The notes below the pieces were generated by a model, which searched no databases, was not told the DNA's origin, and was given only the letters and a program-made list of their open reading frames with translations. A stretch of 64,000 bases of DNA from Pseudorhodobacter antarcticus (GTDB lineage: Bacteria; Pseudomonadota; Alphaproteobacteria; Rhodobacterales; Rhodobacteraceae). Shown in pieces: positions 36,632-45,646 of this stretch. The translations under genes were made by a program, and so were the position numbers. Each line of letters begins with the position of its first letter. Positions within the stretch are counted from its first letter, which is position 1. The stretch lies in the NCBI GenBank assembly GCA_945860375.1, contig CAMAQR010000006.1, forward strand, positions 52,345-116,344, written 5' to 3'.

Positions 36632-37467
36632 CTGACCTGCCCCGTATTCCGCTTGCCGGCGTCATTGGCCACCCAATCGCTCACAGCCGGTCCCCCGCGC
36701 TGCACGGCTACTGGCTGCGTCGCTATGGCATCAAGGGCCACTATGTTCCGATGGATATCGCCCCGCAGGATCTGCGCCAGATGCTCGAGATACTGCCGAA
36801 ACTGGGCTTTGTCGGCATCAATGTGACCATCCCCCACAAAGAGGCCGTGCTGAAGATCGCCGATATTGTCACCGATCGCGCCGCATTGATTGGTGCCGCC
36901 AACACGCTGATTTTCCGCAAAGACGGCCGAATTCACGCCGACAACACTGACGGTTCCGGTTTCATGGCCAATCTGCGTCAGAACGCGCCAACCTGGCAGC
37001 CCGCGTCAGGACCAGCAGCGATTTTTGGCGCGGGCGGCGCGGCGCGGGCGGTGATTGCGGCGTTGATCGAAGTGGGCGTCCCTGAGATTCGCATCTCCAA
37101 CCGCACCCGTCCGCGCGCAGAAGCCCTGCGCGCCGATTTCGGGGCCAAACTGAAGGTCTTTGATTGGGTGCAGGCTCCGAACATGTTGGAGGGCGCTGTC
37201 ACAGTGGTTAACACAACGTCTTTGGGCATGACGGGTAAGCCGGACTTCCGGGTGCCACTGGATGCGCTTGAGCAAAAGGCGCTCGTAACCGATTTGGTCT
37301 ACACTCCTTTGGAAACCTCACTCTTGCTTGAAGCCAAGTCTATGGGCTGCATCACTGTTGATGGGCTTGGTATGCTGCTGCATCAAGCCGCCCCCGGGTT
37401 TGAGCGTTGGTTCGGCCATCGTCCCGAGGTGGACGATGCAACACGCAATGCAGTTTTGGGCAAATGA
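36628..37467 (+). CDS. aroE: shikimate dehydrogenase
   Basis: Reduces 3-dehydroshikimate with NADPH in aromatic amino acid synthesis. The 279-residue product shows the substrate site [17 protein letters not shown], the catalytic lysine in [21 protein letters not shown] and NTDGSGF, the NADP loop [14 protein letters not shown] with NRTRPRAE, and the C-terminal [19 protein letters not shown] overlaps join it to maf before and coaE after. Confidence 0.95.
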   Translation: MTDLPRIPLAGVIGHPIAHSRSPALHGYWLRRYGIKGHYVPMDIAPQDLRQMLEILPKLGFVGINVTIPHKEAVLKIADIVTDRAALIGAANTLIFRKDGRIHADNTDGSGFMANLRQNAPTWQPASGPAAIFGAGGAARAVIAALIEVGVPEIRISNRTRPRAEALRADFGAKLKVFDWVQAPNMLEGAVTVVNTTSLGMTGKPDFRVPLDALEQKALVTDLVYTPLETSLLLEAKSMGCITVDGLGMLLHQAAPGFERWFGHRPEVDDATRNAVLGK

Positions 37468-38051
37468 GCTTCCGTCTGGGCCTTACCGGCTCTATTGGCA
37501 TGGGCAAATCGACCACAGCCGCCATGTTTGCCGCCGCCGGCCTCCCGGTTTGGGATGCTGACGTTGCAGTGCACAAACTCTATGCCGCAGGCGGCGCAGC
37601 TGTTGCTCCAATGACGGCCCTTTATCCCGCCGCCACACAAGAGGGGCATGTTTCACGTGAAACATTGAAGGCCGCAATAGCTGCCGACCCAACGTTGCTG
37701 CCCCGGATCGAATCGGTGGTCCATCCAATGGTTGCCGCCGACCGCGCCGTCTTTCTGGCCCGGACCACAGCAGATATCGCCGTCCTCGACATCCCGCTTC
37801 TCTTTGAAAACGCCAGCCAAAGTGAATTTGAAGCAACGCTGCTGGTGACTGCCCCACCGGCCCTTCAACGCGCCCGCGTTATGGCCCGCCCCGGCATGAC
37901 CGAGGCGCAGTTCAGCGCAATCCACGCCCGGCAGATGCCTGACGCCGACAAGCGCCGCCTTGCCACCCACATCGTCGAAACCCTCGACCTTGCATCCACG
38001 CAGGCCTATGTCACGGCACTGATCGCATATATCCGAGGTCAAAATGCGTGA
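37464..38051 (+). CDS. coaE: dephospho-CoA kinase
   Basis: Phosphorylates dephospho-CoA, the last step of coenzyme A synthesis. The 195-residue product has Walker [39 protein letters not shown] and DIPLLFEN. The start at 37464 overlaps the aroE stop (ATGA); a longer upstream frame lies inside aroE and is rejected. The third perfect parS site is inside the gene (codons for HVSRET). Confidence 0.95.
   Translation: MSFRLGLTGSIGMGKSTTAAMFAAAGLPVWDADVAVHKLYAAGGAAVAPMTALYPAATQEGHVSRETLKAAIAADPTLLPRIESVVHPMVAADRAVFLARTTADIAVLDIPLLFENASQSEFEATLLVTAPPALQRARVMARPGMTEAQFSAIHARQMPDADKRRLATHIVETLDLASTQAYVTALIAYIRGQNA
37649..37664. other. parS centromere site 3 (perfect)
   Basis: TGTTTCACGTGAAACA lies within coaE, 1.6 kb to the right of the candidate origin. 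It is the only perfect copy to the right of oriC in this window. Confidence 0.93.
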
Positions 38052-38742
38052 AATTGTACTCGACACCGAAACAACCGGATTTGAGCCGACCGAAGGCCAC
38101 CGCATCGTGGAAATCGGTGCCGTCGAACTGTTCAATCACTTGCCCACCGGCAAAACCTATCACCAATACATCAACCCCGAACGGATGATGCCCAAAGAAG
38201 CGTTCGAAGTGCATGGCTTGGGCGATGAGTTTCTGCGCGCCCAACCGGTTTTTCGGGCCATTGGCCAAGCGTTTCTGGACTTCATCGCCGACTCACAATT
38301 GGTGATCCACAACGCCGCCTTCGATATGAAATTCCTGAACCACGAGCTCAAAACCGTCGGCTTGCCCGAGATTCCATACCCCCGCGCCATCGACACCCTG
38401 ATGATCGCGCGGCGCAAATTCCCCGGCTCACCCGCCTCGCTTGATGCGCTTTGCCGCCGCTTTGGCGTCGACAACGCGTCTCGCCAAAAACATGGCGCAT
38501 TACTCGACTCTGAAATTCTTGCAGAGGTCTATCTGGAACTGGTCGGCGGCCGACAGCCCGATTTCGGCCTGAACCCGGCCGCGCAATCCAACACCTCTGG
38601 CGCGACGAAAGTGGCCAGTGATTGGCGGCCACGCCCACGCGCAACAGCGTTGCCATCGCGGGTGACGACCGAAGAAACGGCTGCCCATGCCGCGCTTGTT
38701 GAAAAGATGGGTGAAGCGGCGATCTGGAAAAGACGGCACTAA
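38044..38742 (+). CDS. dnaQ: DNA polymerase III epsilon subunit (proofreading exonuclease)
   Basis: The 3'-5' exonuclease of the replicative polymerase. The 232-residue product has Exo[11 protein letters not shown] (Asp7, Glu9), EIGAVEL, ExoII in [16 protein letters not shown] and ExoIII in [20 protein letters not shown] (His and Asp of the DnaQ type). The C-terminal tail after about residue 180 is variable and would contact the polymerase. It overlaps coaE by 8 bases, at the end of the maf-aroE-coaE-dnaQ operon. Confidence 0.95.
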   Translation: MREIVLDTETTGFEPTEGHRIVEIGAVELFNHLPTGKTYHQYINPERMMPKEAFEVHGLGDEFLRAQPVFRAIGQAFLDFIADSQLVIHNAAFDMKFLNHELKTVGLPEIPYPRAIDTLMIARRKFPGSPASLDALCRRFGVDNASRQKHGALLDSEILAEVYLELVGGRQPDFGLNPAAQSNTSGATKVASDWRPRPRATALPSRVTTEETAAHAALVEKMGEAAIWKRRH

Positions 38743-38845
38743 AGCGGCACAGGTTCTCCCGAAGAAATTTTATCGGGATGAGCCGTCGCGTGCGCCGAAG
38801 GACAGAAATGTCAGAGTTCATCCAAACGCGTACTACCTTTGACAG

Positions 38846-38872
38846 CAAAAAGCCGGCCCCATAGGACCGGCC
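38846..38872 (-). terminator. Rho-independent terminator of secB
   Basis: On the minus strand, GCCGGTCC and GGGCCGGC (38864-38871 and 38852-38859) form a stem with a 4-base loop, followed by TTTTTG (38851-38846). It lies 130 bases past the secB stop. Confidence 0.8.
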
Positions 38873-38896
38873 CTCGCCATTTTGGCCTTTTAGAGC

Positions 38897-38933
38897 GGAT
38901 TTCCATCAATTTGATGCGGATTGACGGAAATCC
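38897..38933. repeat. imperfect inverted repeat between dnaQ and secB
   Basis: GGATTTCC (38897-38904) and GGAAATCC (38926-38933) pair; inward, after one mismatch, TCAA pairs with TTGA around an 11-base loop. It may be a dispersed intergenic repeat or the base of a hairpin. The 260-bp gap holds this and the secB terminator only. Confidence 0.45.
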
Positions 38934-39002
38934 AAGACCGGCACTGCCGGTGCATGTTGCGCCTGCGTTCCATCGGCCAAACCCGATTGAACGCAAAACG
39001 CC

Positions 39003-39488
39003 CTAGTTTGGCTGTGCCGTGGGCGCCTGCGTCTGCGCGCGGCGCTGTAACTCGGTGCGGTACAGTGCCAAAAAGTCCACCGTATCGATGTTCAAAGCGG
39101 GGAAGCCACCGTCACGTGTCACGTCAGAGATGATCCGGCGCACGAACGGGAACAGCATGCGCGGGCATTCGATCAGCAGGAATGGATGCAACTGATCCTC
39201 TGGCACGCCCTCAACGTGGAAAATCCCACCGTAGTCGCACTCCAACAGGAACAGCGTGTCCCCGTTCACCTTGTTCTTCGAGGTCACTTTGAATTTTGTC
39301 ACCACGTCAAACTGATGCTCTTGCGCCCGCTTGCGCGCATCAAGACTGACCGCCACCTGAATATCAGGCTGCACGTCGCCGCCCGTCAGGCCCTTTTGCG
39401 CCACCATGTTTTCGAACGACATGTCACGCACATATTGCGCCAACACGGACATCTTGATTTGCGGCGCGCCGCCAGTCTCTTCGGCCAT
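39003..39488 (-). CDS. secB: protein-export chaperone SecB
   Basis: Keeps exported preproteins unfolded and delivers them to SecA. The 161-residue product has PQIKMSVLAQYVRDMSFEN, KVNGDTLFLLECDYGGIF, ECPRMLFPFVRRIISDVTRDGGFP and the C-terminal FLALYRTEL. Start at 39488 (MAEETGG). It faces the dnaQ operon convergently, as in other alphaproteobacterial origin regions, with its terminator in the shared gap. Confidence 0.96.
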   Translation of the reverse strand: MAEETGGAPQIKMSVLAQYVRDMSFENMVAQKGLTGGDVQPDIQVAVSLDARKRAQEHQFDVVTKFKVTSKNKVNGDTLFLLECDYGGIFHVEGVPEDQLHPFLLIECPRMLFPFVRRIISDVTRDGGFPALNIDTVDFLALYRTELQRRAQTQAPTAQPN

Positions 39489-39543
39489 CCGACCCACTCC
39501 CTTGCAAATTCGCACCCTCTCCTAGCAGGTCGGGGCGCTCCGC

Positions 39544-40026
39544 TCAATGGCGCGTCCATTTTGATCCGGGATTGGTGAGGCCACCCAACTTGTCACGGTC
39601 AGGCACCACCTCTTCAAACTCGGCATCGACCCAATCATCAGCCGGACGCGTGTTGCTGAAACCCCGCGACACAAACCCATCGAACCGCACCCGCCGCGCC
39701 AAAAACCTGATTAAAAGCCGGCGCAGCGGCGGCATCATCAGCAGAAAGCCCAAAGTGTCGGTGAAAAACCCCGGCAGCATCAGCATAAAGCCGCCGATCA
39801 GGATGAGCGCCCCGTGCGCCAGCGGTGACAGCGGATCACCAGTTGTCCCCGAAGCCTGAATCTCGCGCAGGACGCCCAAACCCTGCCATCGCACCAGAAA
39901 CGCGCCCAGAATTCCGGTCGCCAGCACGATGGCCAGCGTCGGCCACAGCGTCAGCCAGCCGCCCACGGTAACAAACAAGCCAATTTCAATCAGTGGCACC
40001 AACAGAAACAACGCAAAAACCCACAT
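39544..40026 (-). CDS. fxsA: FxsA family membrane protein
   Basis: A small inner-membrane protein; E. coli FxsA blocks exclusion of phage T7 by the F plasmid, but the normal function is unknown. The 160-residue product has hydrophobic segments at about residues 1-22 (MWVFALFLLVPLIEIGLFV), 25-45, 70-90 and an LLMMPPLRRLLIRFLARR end, then a soluble acidic tail. The start at 40026 is placed at the hydrophobic N-terminus typical of the family. It reads away from the divergent Tim44-domain gene and precedes secB. Confidence 0.88.
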   Translation of the reverse strand: MWVFALFLLVPLIEIGLFVTVGGWLTLWPTLAIVLATGILGAFLVRWQGLGVLREIQASGTTGDPLSPLAHGALILIGGFMLMLPGFFTDTLGFLLMMPPLRRLLIRFLARRVRFDGFVSRGFSNTRPADDWVDAEFEEVVPDRDKLGGLTNPGSKWTRH

Positions 40027-40140
40027 CGTCGCACCCCCCAAGGTTTCCGCGCTCCAAATGGTAGACTTGCGCGCACCCAGCACCTACATAAGATGCCAAT
40101 GCCCGGTCCGCCAACCCCCCGGGCAAGTTTCGAGGGTCCC

Positions 40141-40800
40141 ATGAGTTCTTCCCTGCTGCAACTTCTCGTCCTGGCCGGGATCGCCGTGTTTCTGGTTTTG
40201 AAACTGCGGTCCGTGCTTGGCACACGCGAAGGCTTTGAAAAGCCGCCACTTCCGCTGGATGACGCCCGCTCCAAGCCAAAGCGGGACTTTGAGGTGATCG
40301 AAGGTGGCCCAGACCACGACATCGTCGATCACGTCCCCGATGGCTCCGGCGCAGCCAAGGCATTGGCCGCAATGAAGCAGGCTGAACCAGCGTTCAACGT
40401 CAACGAGTTCTTGCGCGGCGCTCGCGGTGCCTACGAGATGATCCTGATGGCGTTTGAGCGCGGCGAGTTGGATAAAATCCGCCCGTTTCTGTCGGATGAA
40501 GTGGAGGCCAGTTTTGGCAGCGTGATCGAAGCCCGCGAACGCGACGGCCTGACCGTTGAAGCAAATTTCCTTGGACTCCGCGAAATCACTTTGAACGACG
40601 CGGACTTTGATGACACCACCCGCACCGGTGAAATCACCGTGCGCTACGTTGGGGAGTTGACCTCAGTCGTGCGCAACAAGGCAGGAGAAATCGTCGAAGG
40701 CTCCACCACCGAAATCAAGCGTCAGCGAGACAGCTGGACTTTTGCGCGTCGGATGGGCGTGCAAGATCCCAACTGGCAGCTGGTCGCCACCGGCGATTGA
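40141..40800 (+). CDS. Tim44-domain membrane-anchored protein
   Basis: The 219-residue product has one N-terminal membrane helix (SSLLQLLVLAGIAVFLVLKL) and a C-terminal Tim44/MBA1-like domain (FNVNEFLRGARGAYEMILMA to DSWTFARRMGVQDPNWQLVA). Mitochondrial Tim44 links the import motor to the membrane, and alphaproteobacterial relatives are regarded as its forerunners; the bacterial role is not settled. The start at 40141 has GAGGG upstream. It lies 12 bases before mltA, in a run with smr, next to secB and fxsA. Confidence 0.87.
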   Translation: MSSSLLQLLVLAGIAVFLVLKLRSVLGTREGFEKPPLPLDDARSKPKRDFEVIEGGPDHDIVDHVPDGSGAAKALAAMKQAEPAFNVNEFLRGARGAYEMILMAFERGELDKIRPFLSDEVEASFGSVIEARERDGLTVEANFLGLREITLNDADFDDTTRTGEITVRYVGELTSVVRNKAGEIVEGSTTEIKRQRDSWTFARRMGVQDPNWQLVATGD

Positions 40801-40812
40801 TCCGGGCGGCGG

Positions 40813-41829
40813 ATGCGAGCTTTTCTCTCTGTCTTGGCGGTTGCGATGAAGACTGTTTCTCCCGTCCATGCGCAAGTTCTGGATTTCGAAAGCCTGGACG
40901 GCTGGGCGCAGGACGATCACCGTGCGGCGTTGTTGGCATTTATGGAAACCTGCTCAAACCTGGCCGATGATTGGACACCGATTTGCCGCCTTGCCGCAGA
41001 TGCCGGGGCGACCGATGCCTCGGCACGGGCGTTCTTCGAGTTGATGTTCAAGCCAGTTCAAATTGGCGATTCGCCCGCCTTGTTCACCGGCTATTATGAA
41101 CCCGAACTGCCCGGGTCATCCCAGCGTACCCCCCGCTTTGCCCACCCCATCTATGCCCGCCCCCCTGAATTGCAGGATGGCCAAGTCTTCCACGACCGTG
41201 CCGCCATCGAACGCGGCGTGCTGCGGGGTCGCGGGTTGGAAATTGCATGGCTGGAAGACCCGGTGGAAGTGTTTTTCCTGCATGTCCAAGGCTCTGGTCG
41301 CATTCGAATGGCCGATGGCCGCGTGATCCGTGTCGGCTACGCCGGGCGCAACGGCCACGCTTACCGCTCGATTGGGACGGAAATGGTCGCGCGCGGCACA
41401 ATGACGGCCGATCAGGTTTCGGCGCAGGGCATCAAATCCTATATCCGCAACAACCCTTCATCCGGCAGCGACCTGCTGAACGTGAACCCGTCCTATGTGT
41501 TTTTTCGCAAAATCGGCGACCTGCCCGCTGACAAAGGCCCCATCGGCGCAATGGGACGATCCATCACCACGCTGCGCTCTGTCGCCATCGACCCCAGCTA
41601 CACGCCGCTTGGTGCCCCGGTCTGGATTGAAAAAGACGGCGCCAATCCGATCCGCAGCCTGATGATCGCCCAAGACACCGGCGGCGCGATCAAGGGCGCT
41701 CAACGCGCAGACATTTTTTACGGCACCGGTGCACGGGCCGGGGAAGCTGCGGGCACTGTCAAGGACAGCGGACGCATGCTGGTGTTGCTGCCCATCGACC
41801 GCGCCTACGCCATGCTGCCCGAAGGCTGA
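40813..41829 (+). CDS. mltA: membrane-bound lytic murein transglycosylase A
   Basis: Cleaves peptidoglycan glycan strands, forming 1,6-anhydro-muropeptides. The 338-residue product has an N-terminal signal (MRAFLSVLAVAMKTVSPVHA) without a lipobox, so it may be soluble in the periplasm despite the family name. FTGYYEPELPGS, FLHVQGSGRIRMADGR, VGYAGRNGHAYRSIG and the 3D domain AQDTGGAIKGAQRADIFYG, carrying the catalytic aspartate, are present. It is followed 3 bases later by the smr gene. Confidence 0.93.
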   Translation: MRAFLSVLAVAMKTVSPVHAQVLDFESLDGWAQDDHRAALLAFMETCSNLADDWTPICRLAADAGATDASARAFFELMFKPVQIGDSPALFTGYYEPELPGSSQRTPRFAHPIYARPPELQDGQVFHDRAAIERGVLRGRGLEIAWLEDPVEVFFLHVQGSGRIRMADGRVIRVGYAGRNGHAYRSIGTEMVARGTMTADQVSAQGIKSYIRNNPSSGSDLLNVNPSYVFFRKIGDLPADKGPIGAMGRSITTLRSVAIDPSYTPLGAPVWIEKDGANPIRSLMIAQDTGGAIKGAQRADIFYGTGARAGEAAGTVKDSGRMLVLLPIDRAYAMLPEG

Positions 41830-41832
41830 TCC

Positions 41833-42438
41833 ATGGCCCGCCGCCGCACTCTGCGCCCCGAAGAAGAGGAAATCTGGCAAACCGTTGCCCGCACGGCCAA
41901 GCCGATGCACGCGCATGTCTTCGTGCGAAAGCCCGAGGTTGCTGCGCATACCATGGTTTTCCACCCCACCCCAATGCCACCGATGGCCCACGCCCAACCG
42001 CGTTTGCCGATGTTTCAATTGGGTGAAAAGGCGCGCGTACAGCGCCCTCATGATATTGCGCCCAGCCTGCCCGCTGGCCTTGCCGGCGCTGCGCTGCAAA
42101 TGGATGCCAAAACCCACGGCAAGATGACCCGGGGCAAACTGTCGCCCGAAGCCCGCATCGACCTGCATGGCCTGACCCTGTCAGAGGCCCATCCCGAACT
42201 GATCCGCTTTATCCTGAACGCGCAAACAGCCGGGCTGCGTCTGGTGCTTGTCATCACCGGAAAGGGCAAGCGGGGCCAAGACATCGGCCCCATCCCCAAC
42301 CGCATGGGTGCGCTGCGCCATCAGGTGCCGCAATGGCTGCGTCTGTCTCCCCTTGGCCAATCCGTGTTGCAAGTGACAGAAGCCCACCTGAAACACGGCG
42401 GTTCTGGCGCCTATTACGTCTACCTGCGCCGCCGTTAG
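41833..42438 (+). CDS. Smr domain protein
   Basis: Smr domains are found at the end of MutS2 and alone, and have nicking endonuclease activity in some cases. The 201-residue product has a basic, poorly conserved N-terminal half (MARRRTLRPEEEEIWQTVA) and a C-terminal Smr domain with IDLHGLTLSEAHPELIRFI, LVITGKGKRG (the TGxG motif) and LRHQVPQWLRL. Its substrate is unknown. It is the last gene of the Tim44-mltA-smr run and faces the DUF900 lipoprotein gene. Confidence 0.88.
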   Translation: MARRRTLRPEEEEIWQTVARTAKPMHAHVFVRKPEVAAHTMVFHPTPMPPMAHAQPRLPMFQLGEKARVQRPHDIAPSLPAGLAGAALQMDAKTHGKMTRGKLSPEARIDLHGLTLSEAHPELIRFILNAQTAGLRLVLVITGKGKRGQDIGPIPNRMGALRHQVPQWLRLSPLGQSVLQVTEAHLKHGGSGAYYVYLRRR

Positions 42439-42450
42439 CGCGCTCAAGGC

Positions 42451-43554
42451 TCAACGCTGCAACTGGTTCGCCACACTGGCCACCGGCGTCAGAACGATTT
42501 GCGTGGCATTCTGCACCGTCAAGATCACGCCTGATACCAATCCCAGCCGACTGACCCTATCCCGCTCAAACGCGCTTTCAATGTCGCCGATCCGGTCCAG
42601 CAACAGGATAAGCGCCGGGGAATCTCCAAGCGTGAAATGTCCGGCCCCTTCCGTAAACTTGCCAATATCAAGAAACGTCACCTTCAGATCGGCCACCCTT
42701 GATACATCCGAAAGCGACCCAAGTCGTTCAGATTGCCCCGTCAGCTGTGCCGAAAGCCGCAGGACTTTGTCGCGATCCGATCCGAAAATGACGAAGGGTT
42801 GGGGCAACGTTCCAATCGCATGGGCCTGAGACCGGAACACGTCTACGTCAATATCGGGCGAAATCAGGATCACGCTCGAGATTTTATTCAAAGCTGTCCG
42901 GTCACCGCGAATGGCCATCTGCCGCATCGACTCCATGGTCAACGTGGACCCCATTGAATGTGCCACCACCAAGATCCGCTTGGCCCCAGCGGCCGATACC
43001 TGATTGATCACAGCCTCCAGCCCATCCCGCGCAAACAGCGCTGAATCGCGGTCAAAGACATAGCCCAAAGGCTGTGCGGCCGACGGCCAAGCGTAATGCA
43101 CCACAGCGCCCGGCAGCTCCAGATCATGCGCAAACTGCGCAACCCTGTATATTCCCTCGGGAAAGTTGGTGTTATAGCCATGCACGAAGATCACCGCGTC
43201 GCCGCCGTGCATTTTCAAGTCTCCGGCAAGATCATCCCGAAATTCGGCTTCTGTCGGGAACAACATGGCGTCAGTGGTCAGGAAATGCTTGCGCGGATCA
43301 GCGCGGGACCCGCGCGGCGGCCAGTTGATTTCGCCCAGTGTCCGGCTCGGCGGCACAGAGATGTCATAACGCGCAAACTGCACTGTTTCTGACCGTTTTG
43401 AGGAGAAGCCTTTTTCCTCCAACAACCGCGTGGTGCCTATGAAGACCGGGGTCACATCACCCACCGCCCCCGCGTTTGGATCAAGTGTCAACGTCCCGCG
43501 CGGCGTGCAAGACATCAGCAGGCTTAAACCGATAATCATCAGGATGCGCGTCAT
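42451..43554 (-). CDS. DUF900 alpha/beta-hydrolase lipoprotein
   Basis: The 367-residue product starts with a lipoprotein signal (MIIGLSLLMSC). The alpha/beta-hydrolase core has VIFVHGYNTNFPEGIYR (oxyanion region), YAWPSA, the nucleophile elbow VVAHSMGSTLTME, ILISPDIDVDVFRSQ and a later histidine in GHFTLGDSP. This matches the DUF900 group annotated as putative esterases, whose substrate is unknown. It is expected in the periplasm, tethered to a membrane. Confidence 0.83.
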   Translation of the reverse strand: MTRILMIIGLSLLMSCTPRGTLTLDPNAGAVGDVTPVFIGTTRLLEEKGFSSKRSETVQFARYDISVPPSRTLGEINWPPRGSRADPRKHFLTTDAMLFPTEAEFRDDLAGDLKMHGGDAVIFVHGYNTNFPEGIYRVAQFAHDLELPGAVVHYAWPSAAQPLGYVFDRDSALFARDGLEAVINQVSAAGAKRILVVAHSMGSTLTMESMRQMAIRGDRTALNKISSVILISPDIDVDVFRSQAHAIGTLPQPFVIFGSDRDKVLRLSAQLTGQSERLGSLSDVSRVADLKVTFLDIGKFTEGAGHFTLGDSPALILLLDRIGDIESAFERDRVSRLGLVSGVILTVQNATQIVLTPVASVANQLQR

Positions 43555-43699
43555 TTAGGCCCCTTTTGGTGCAGGGTCTGCTTATTGTCGGGTGGGGTCA
43601 AGCAGATGCCGATTTGGGTGGCGCAACCGCGCAAGCCAATCGTGGCTGCGTGAAATCACATCCAAAATCGCAAACAAATCCATGAGTTCAACCAATCAC

Positions 43700-44995
43700 C
43701 TACAAGACATACCTTGAAATATCGGCAGACCGTGAAAGCGCGCCAAGATTGGTTTCAACGAAAGCAGCATTGACTTCGACGGCCTCTCCCCCGCGGTCTG
43801 GTGCCGTAAAGGACAGCTCTTCGAACACCCGCTCCATCACCGTGTAAAGTCTGCGCGCCCCGATGTTTTCAATGCTGCGGTTCACATCCGCCGCTATCCG
43901 CGCCAGCGCTGCGATACCATCTTTGGTGAACGTCACGGCCACATCCTCGGTTCCCATCAGCGCCGCATATTGCCGCGTCAGTGCATTGTCGGTTTCGGTC
44001 AGAATTCGCACGAAGTCGCCTTCGGTCAACGGCGCAAGTTCCACCCGGATCGGCAAGCGGCCCTGCAATTCGGGCAGCAGGTCCGACGGTTTGGCGACAT
44101 GGAACGCACCAGAGGCGATGAACAGGATATGGTCGGTTTTCACCGGCCCGTATTTCGTCGAAACCGTGGTGCCTTCGATCAGCGGCAGCAAATCCCGCTG
44201 CACGCCCTCACGCGACACATCCGCCCCACGGGCGTCGGCCCGCGCGCAAATCTTGTCGATCTCATCCAGAAAAACGATGCCATTGTCCTGCACCGCCGCT
44301 AAGGCCGCCGTCTTGACCGCCTCGTCGTCCAACAGCTTATCCGCCTCTTGCCCGATTAATAAAGCATAGCTGTCGGCGACCGTGACCTTTTTGCGCGTGG
44401 TCCGGGTGCCGAATGCCTTGAACAGATCTTGCAAACCCTGCATCTGCATTTCCATCCCCTGCCCGCCCATCATCGGCATCGCAGGTGCTGCATCTGCAAG
44501 CTCCAATTCAATTACGGTGGCATCCAGCTCGCCGCGTCGCAGCTTGCCCCGGAACATCTCGCGGGTTTGCTCGCGGGCGTCTTTCCCGGCCAAAGCTTCG
44601 ATCACCCGTTCTTCTGCCGCCGCCTTCGCCCGAGCCGCTACCTCTTCGCGCATCCGCGCCCGCGTGTCGATCATCGCGGCATCCACCAGATCGCGGATGA
44701 TGCTGTCCACATCGCGACCGACATAGCCCACCTCGGTGAACTTCGTCGCCTCAACCTTTAGAAACGGCGCGCGTGCCAGTTTCGCCAGTCGCCGCGCGAT
44801 CTCGGTCTTGCCCACACCTGTTGGCCCGATCATCAGGATATTCTTGGGATAAACCTCATCTCGAATATCGTCCGGCAGGTTCCGACAGCGCCAGCGGTTG
44901 CGCAAAGCCACCGCAACGGCGCGCTTGGCCTCGCGCTGCCCGATGATGTGGCGGTCCAGTTCCGAGACGATCTCTCGCGGCGTCAGATTGGTCAT
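43700..44995 (-). CDS. hslU: HslU, ATPase subunit of the HslUV protease
   Basis: An AAA+ unfoldase that feeds substrates to HslV. The 431-residue product has [20 protein letters not shown], Walker [18 protein letters not shown] (residues 57-64), [14 protein letters not shown] (the pore loop), Walker [23 protein letters not shown] sensor sequence and the C-terminal ISRYVL tail that activates HslV. Its ATG overlaps the hslV stop by 4 bases. Confidence 0.96.
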   Translation of the reverse strand: MTNLTPREIVSELDRHIIGQREAKRAVAVALRNRWRCRNLPDDIRDEVYPKNILMIGPTGVGKTEIARRLAKLARAPFLKVEATKFTEVGYVGRDVDSIIRDLVDAAMIDTRARMREEVAARAKAAAEERVIEALAGKDAREQTREMFRGKLRRGELDATVIELELADAAPAMPMMGGQGMEMQMQGLQDLFKAFGTRTTRKKVTVADSYALLIGQEADKLLDDEAVKTAALAAVQDNGIVFLDEIDKICARADARGADVSREGVQRDLLPLIEGTTVSTKYGPVKTDHILFIASGAFHVAKPSDLLPELQGRLPIRVELAPLTEGDFVRILTETDNALTRQYAALMGTEDVAVTFTKDGIAALARIAADVNRSIENIGARRLYTVMERVFEELSFTAPDRGGEAVEVNAAFVETNLGALSRSADISRYVL

Positions 44996-45549
44996 TTGGA
45001 AATCCGTTCAACGGTCAGGTTGCCATTGGTGTAGACGCAAATATCTGCGGCAATCGCCATGGCGCGGCGGGCAATATCCTCGGCGGGCAGATCGGTGGTC
45101 ATCAACCCCCGCGCCGCCGCCAGCGCAAAATTGCCGCCCGACCCGATCGCCGCGACGTCGTGTTCCGGTTCCAGCACATCGCCCGCCCCGGTGATGACAT
45201 AAAGATCTGCGCCATCTGTGACGATCAGCATCGCTTCAAGATTGCGCAGGTATTTGTCCATCCGCCAATCCTTGGCCAGCTCGACGCAGGCGCGGGCCAA
45301 CTGTCCCGGCGCAGATTCCAGCTTCTTTTCCAGCCGCTCCAACAGGGTAAAGGCGTCGGCGGTGGACCCTGCGAACCCCGCCACCACATCATGCCCGCCC
45401 GGCGTCAGCCGTCGGACCTTCCGCGCGGTGCCCTTGATGACGGTGTTGCCCAGCGACACCTGCCCGTCGCCCGCCACCACCACTTCACCACCGCGCCGCA
45501 CTGCCAGAATGGTGGTGCCATGCCAGCCCGGGAATTTGTCGTCGGCCAT
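44992..45549 (-). CDS. hslV: HslV, peptidase subunit of the HslUV protease
   Basis: The threonine peptidase of a bacterial proteasome-like complex. The 185-residue product starts [19 protein letters not shown]; the propeptide is removed so that Thr12 becomes the N-terminal nucleophile. [39 protein letters not shown] and [14 protein letters not shown] are typical. The longer frame upstream is rejected because the family start fits exactly. It is divergent from the unrecognised gene at 45647. Confidence 0.96.
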   Translation of the reverse strand: MADDKFPGWHGTTILAVRRGGEVVVAGDGQVSLGNTVIKGTARKVRRLTPGGHDVVAGFAGSTADAFTLLERLEKKLESAPGQLARACVELAKDWRMDKYLRNLEAMLIVTDGADLYVITGAGDVLEPEHDVAAIGSGGNFALAAARGLMTTDLPAEDIARRAMAIAADICVYTNGNLTVERISK

Positions 45550-45646
45550 CCGAAGCCCTCCGTTTGCCACCCCTATATGGAAGGCCGCCGGGCCATGCAC
45601 AAGCGCGGCGGTTGGCAAGGGGCTCGAAATGGCCTAGCATTTTGGC

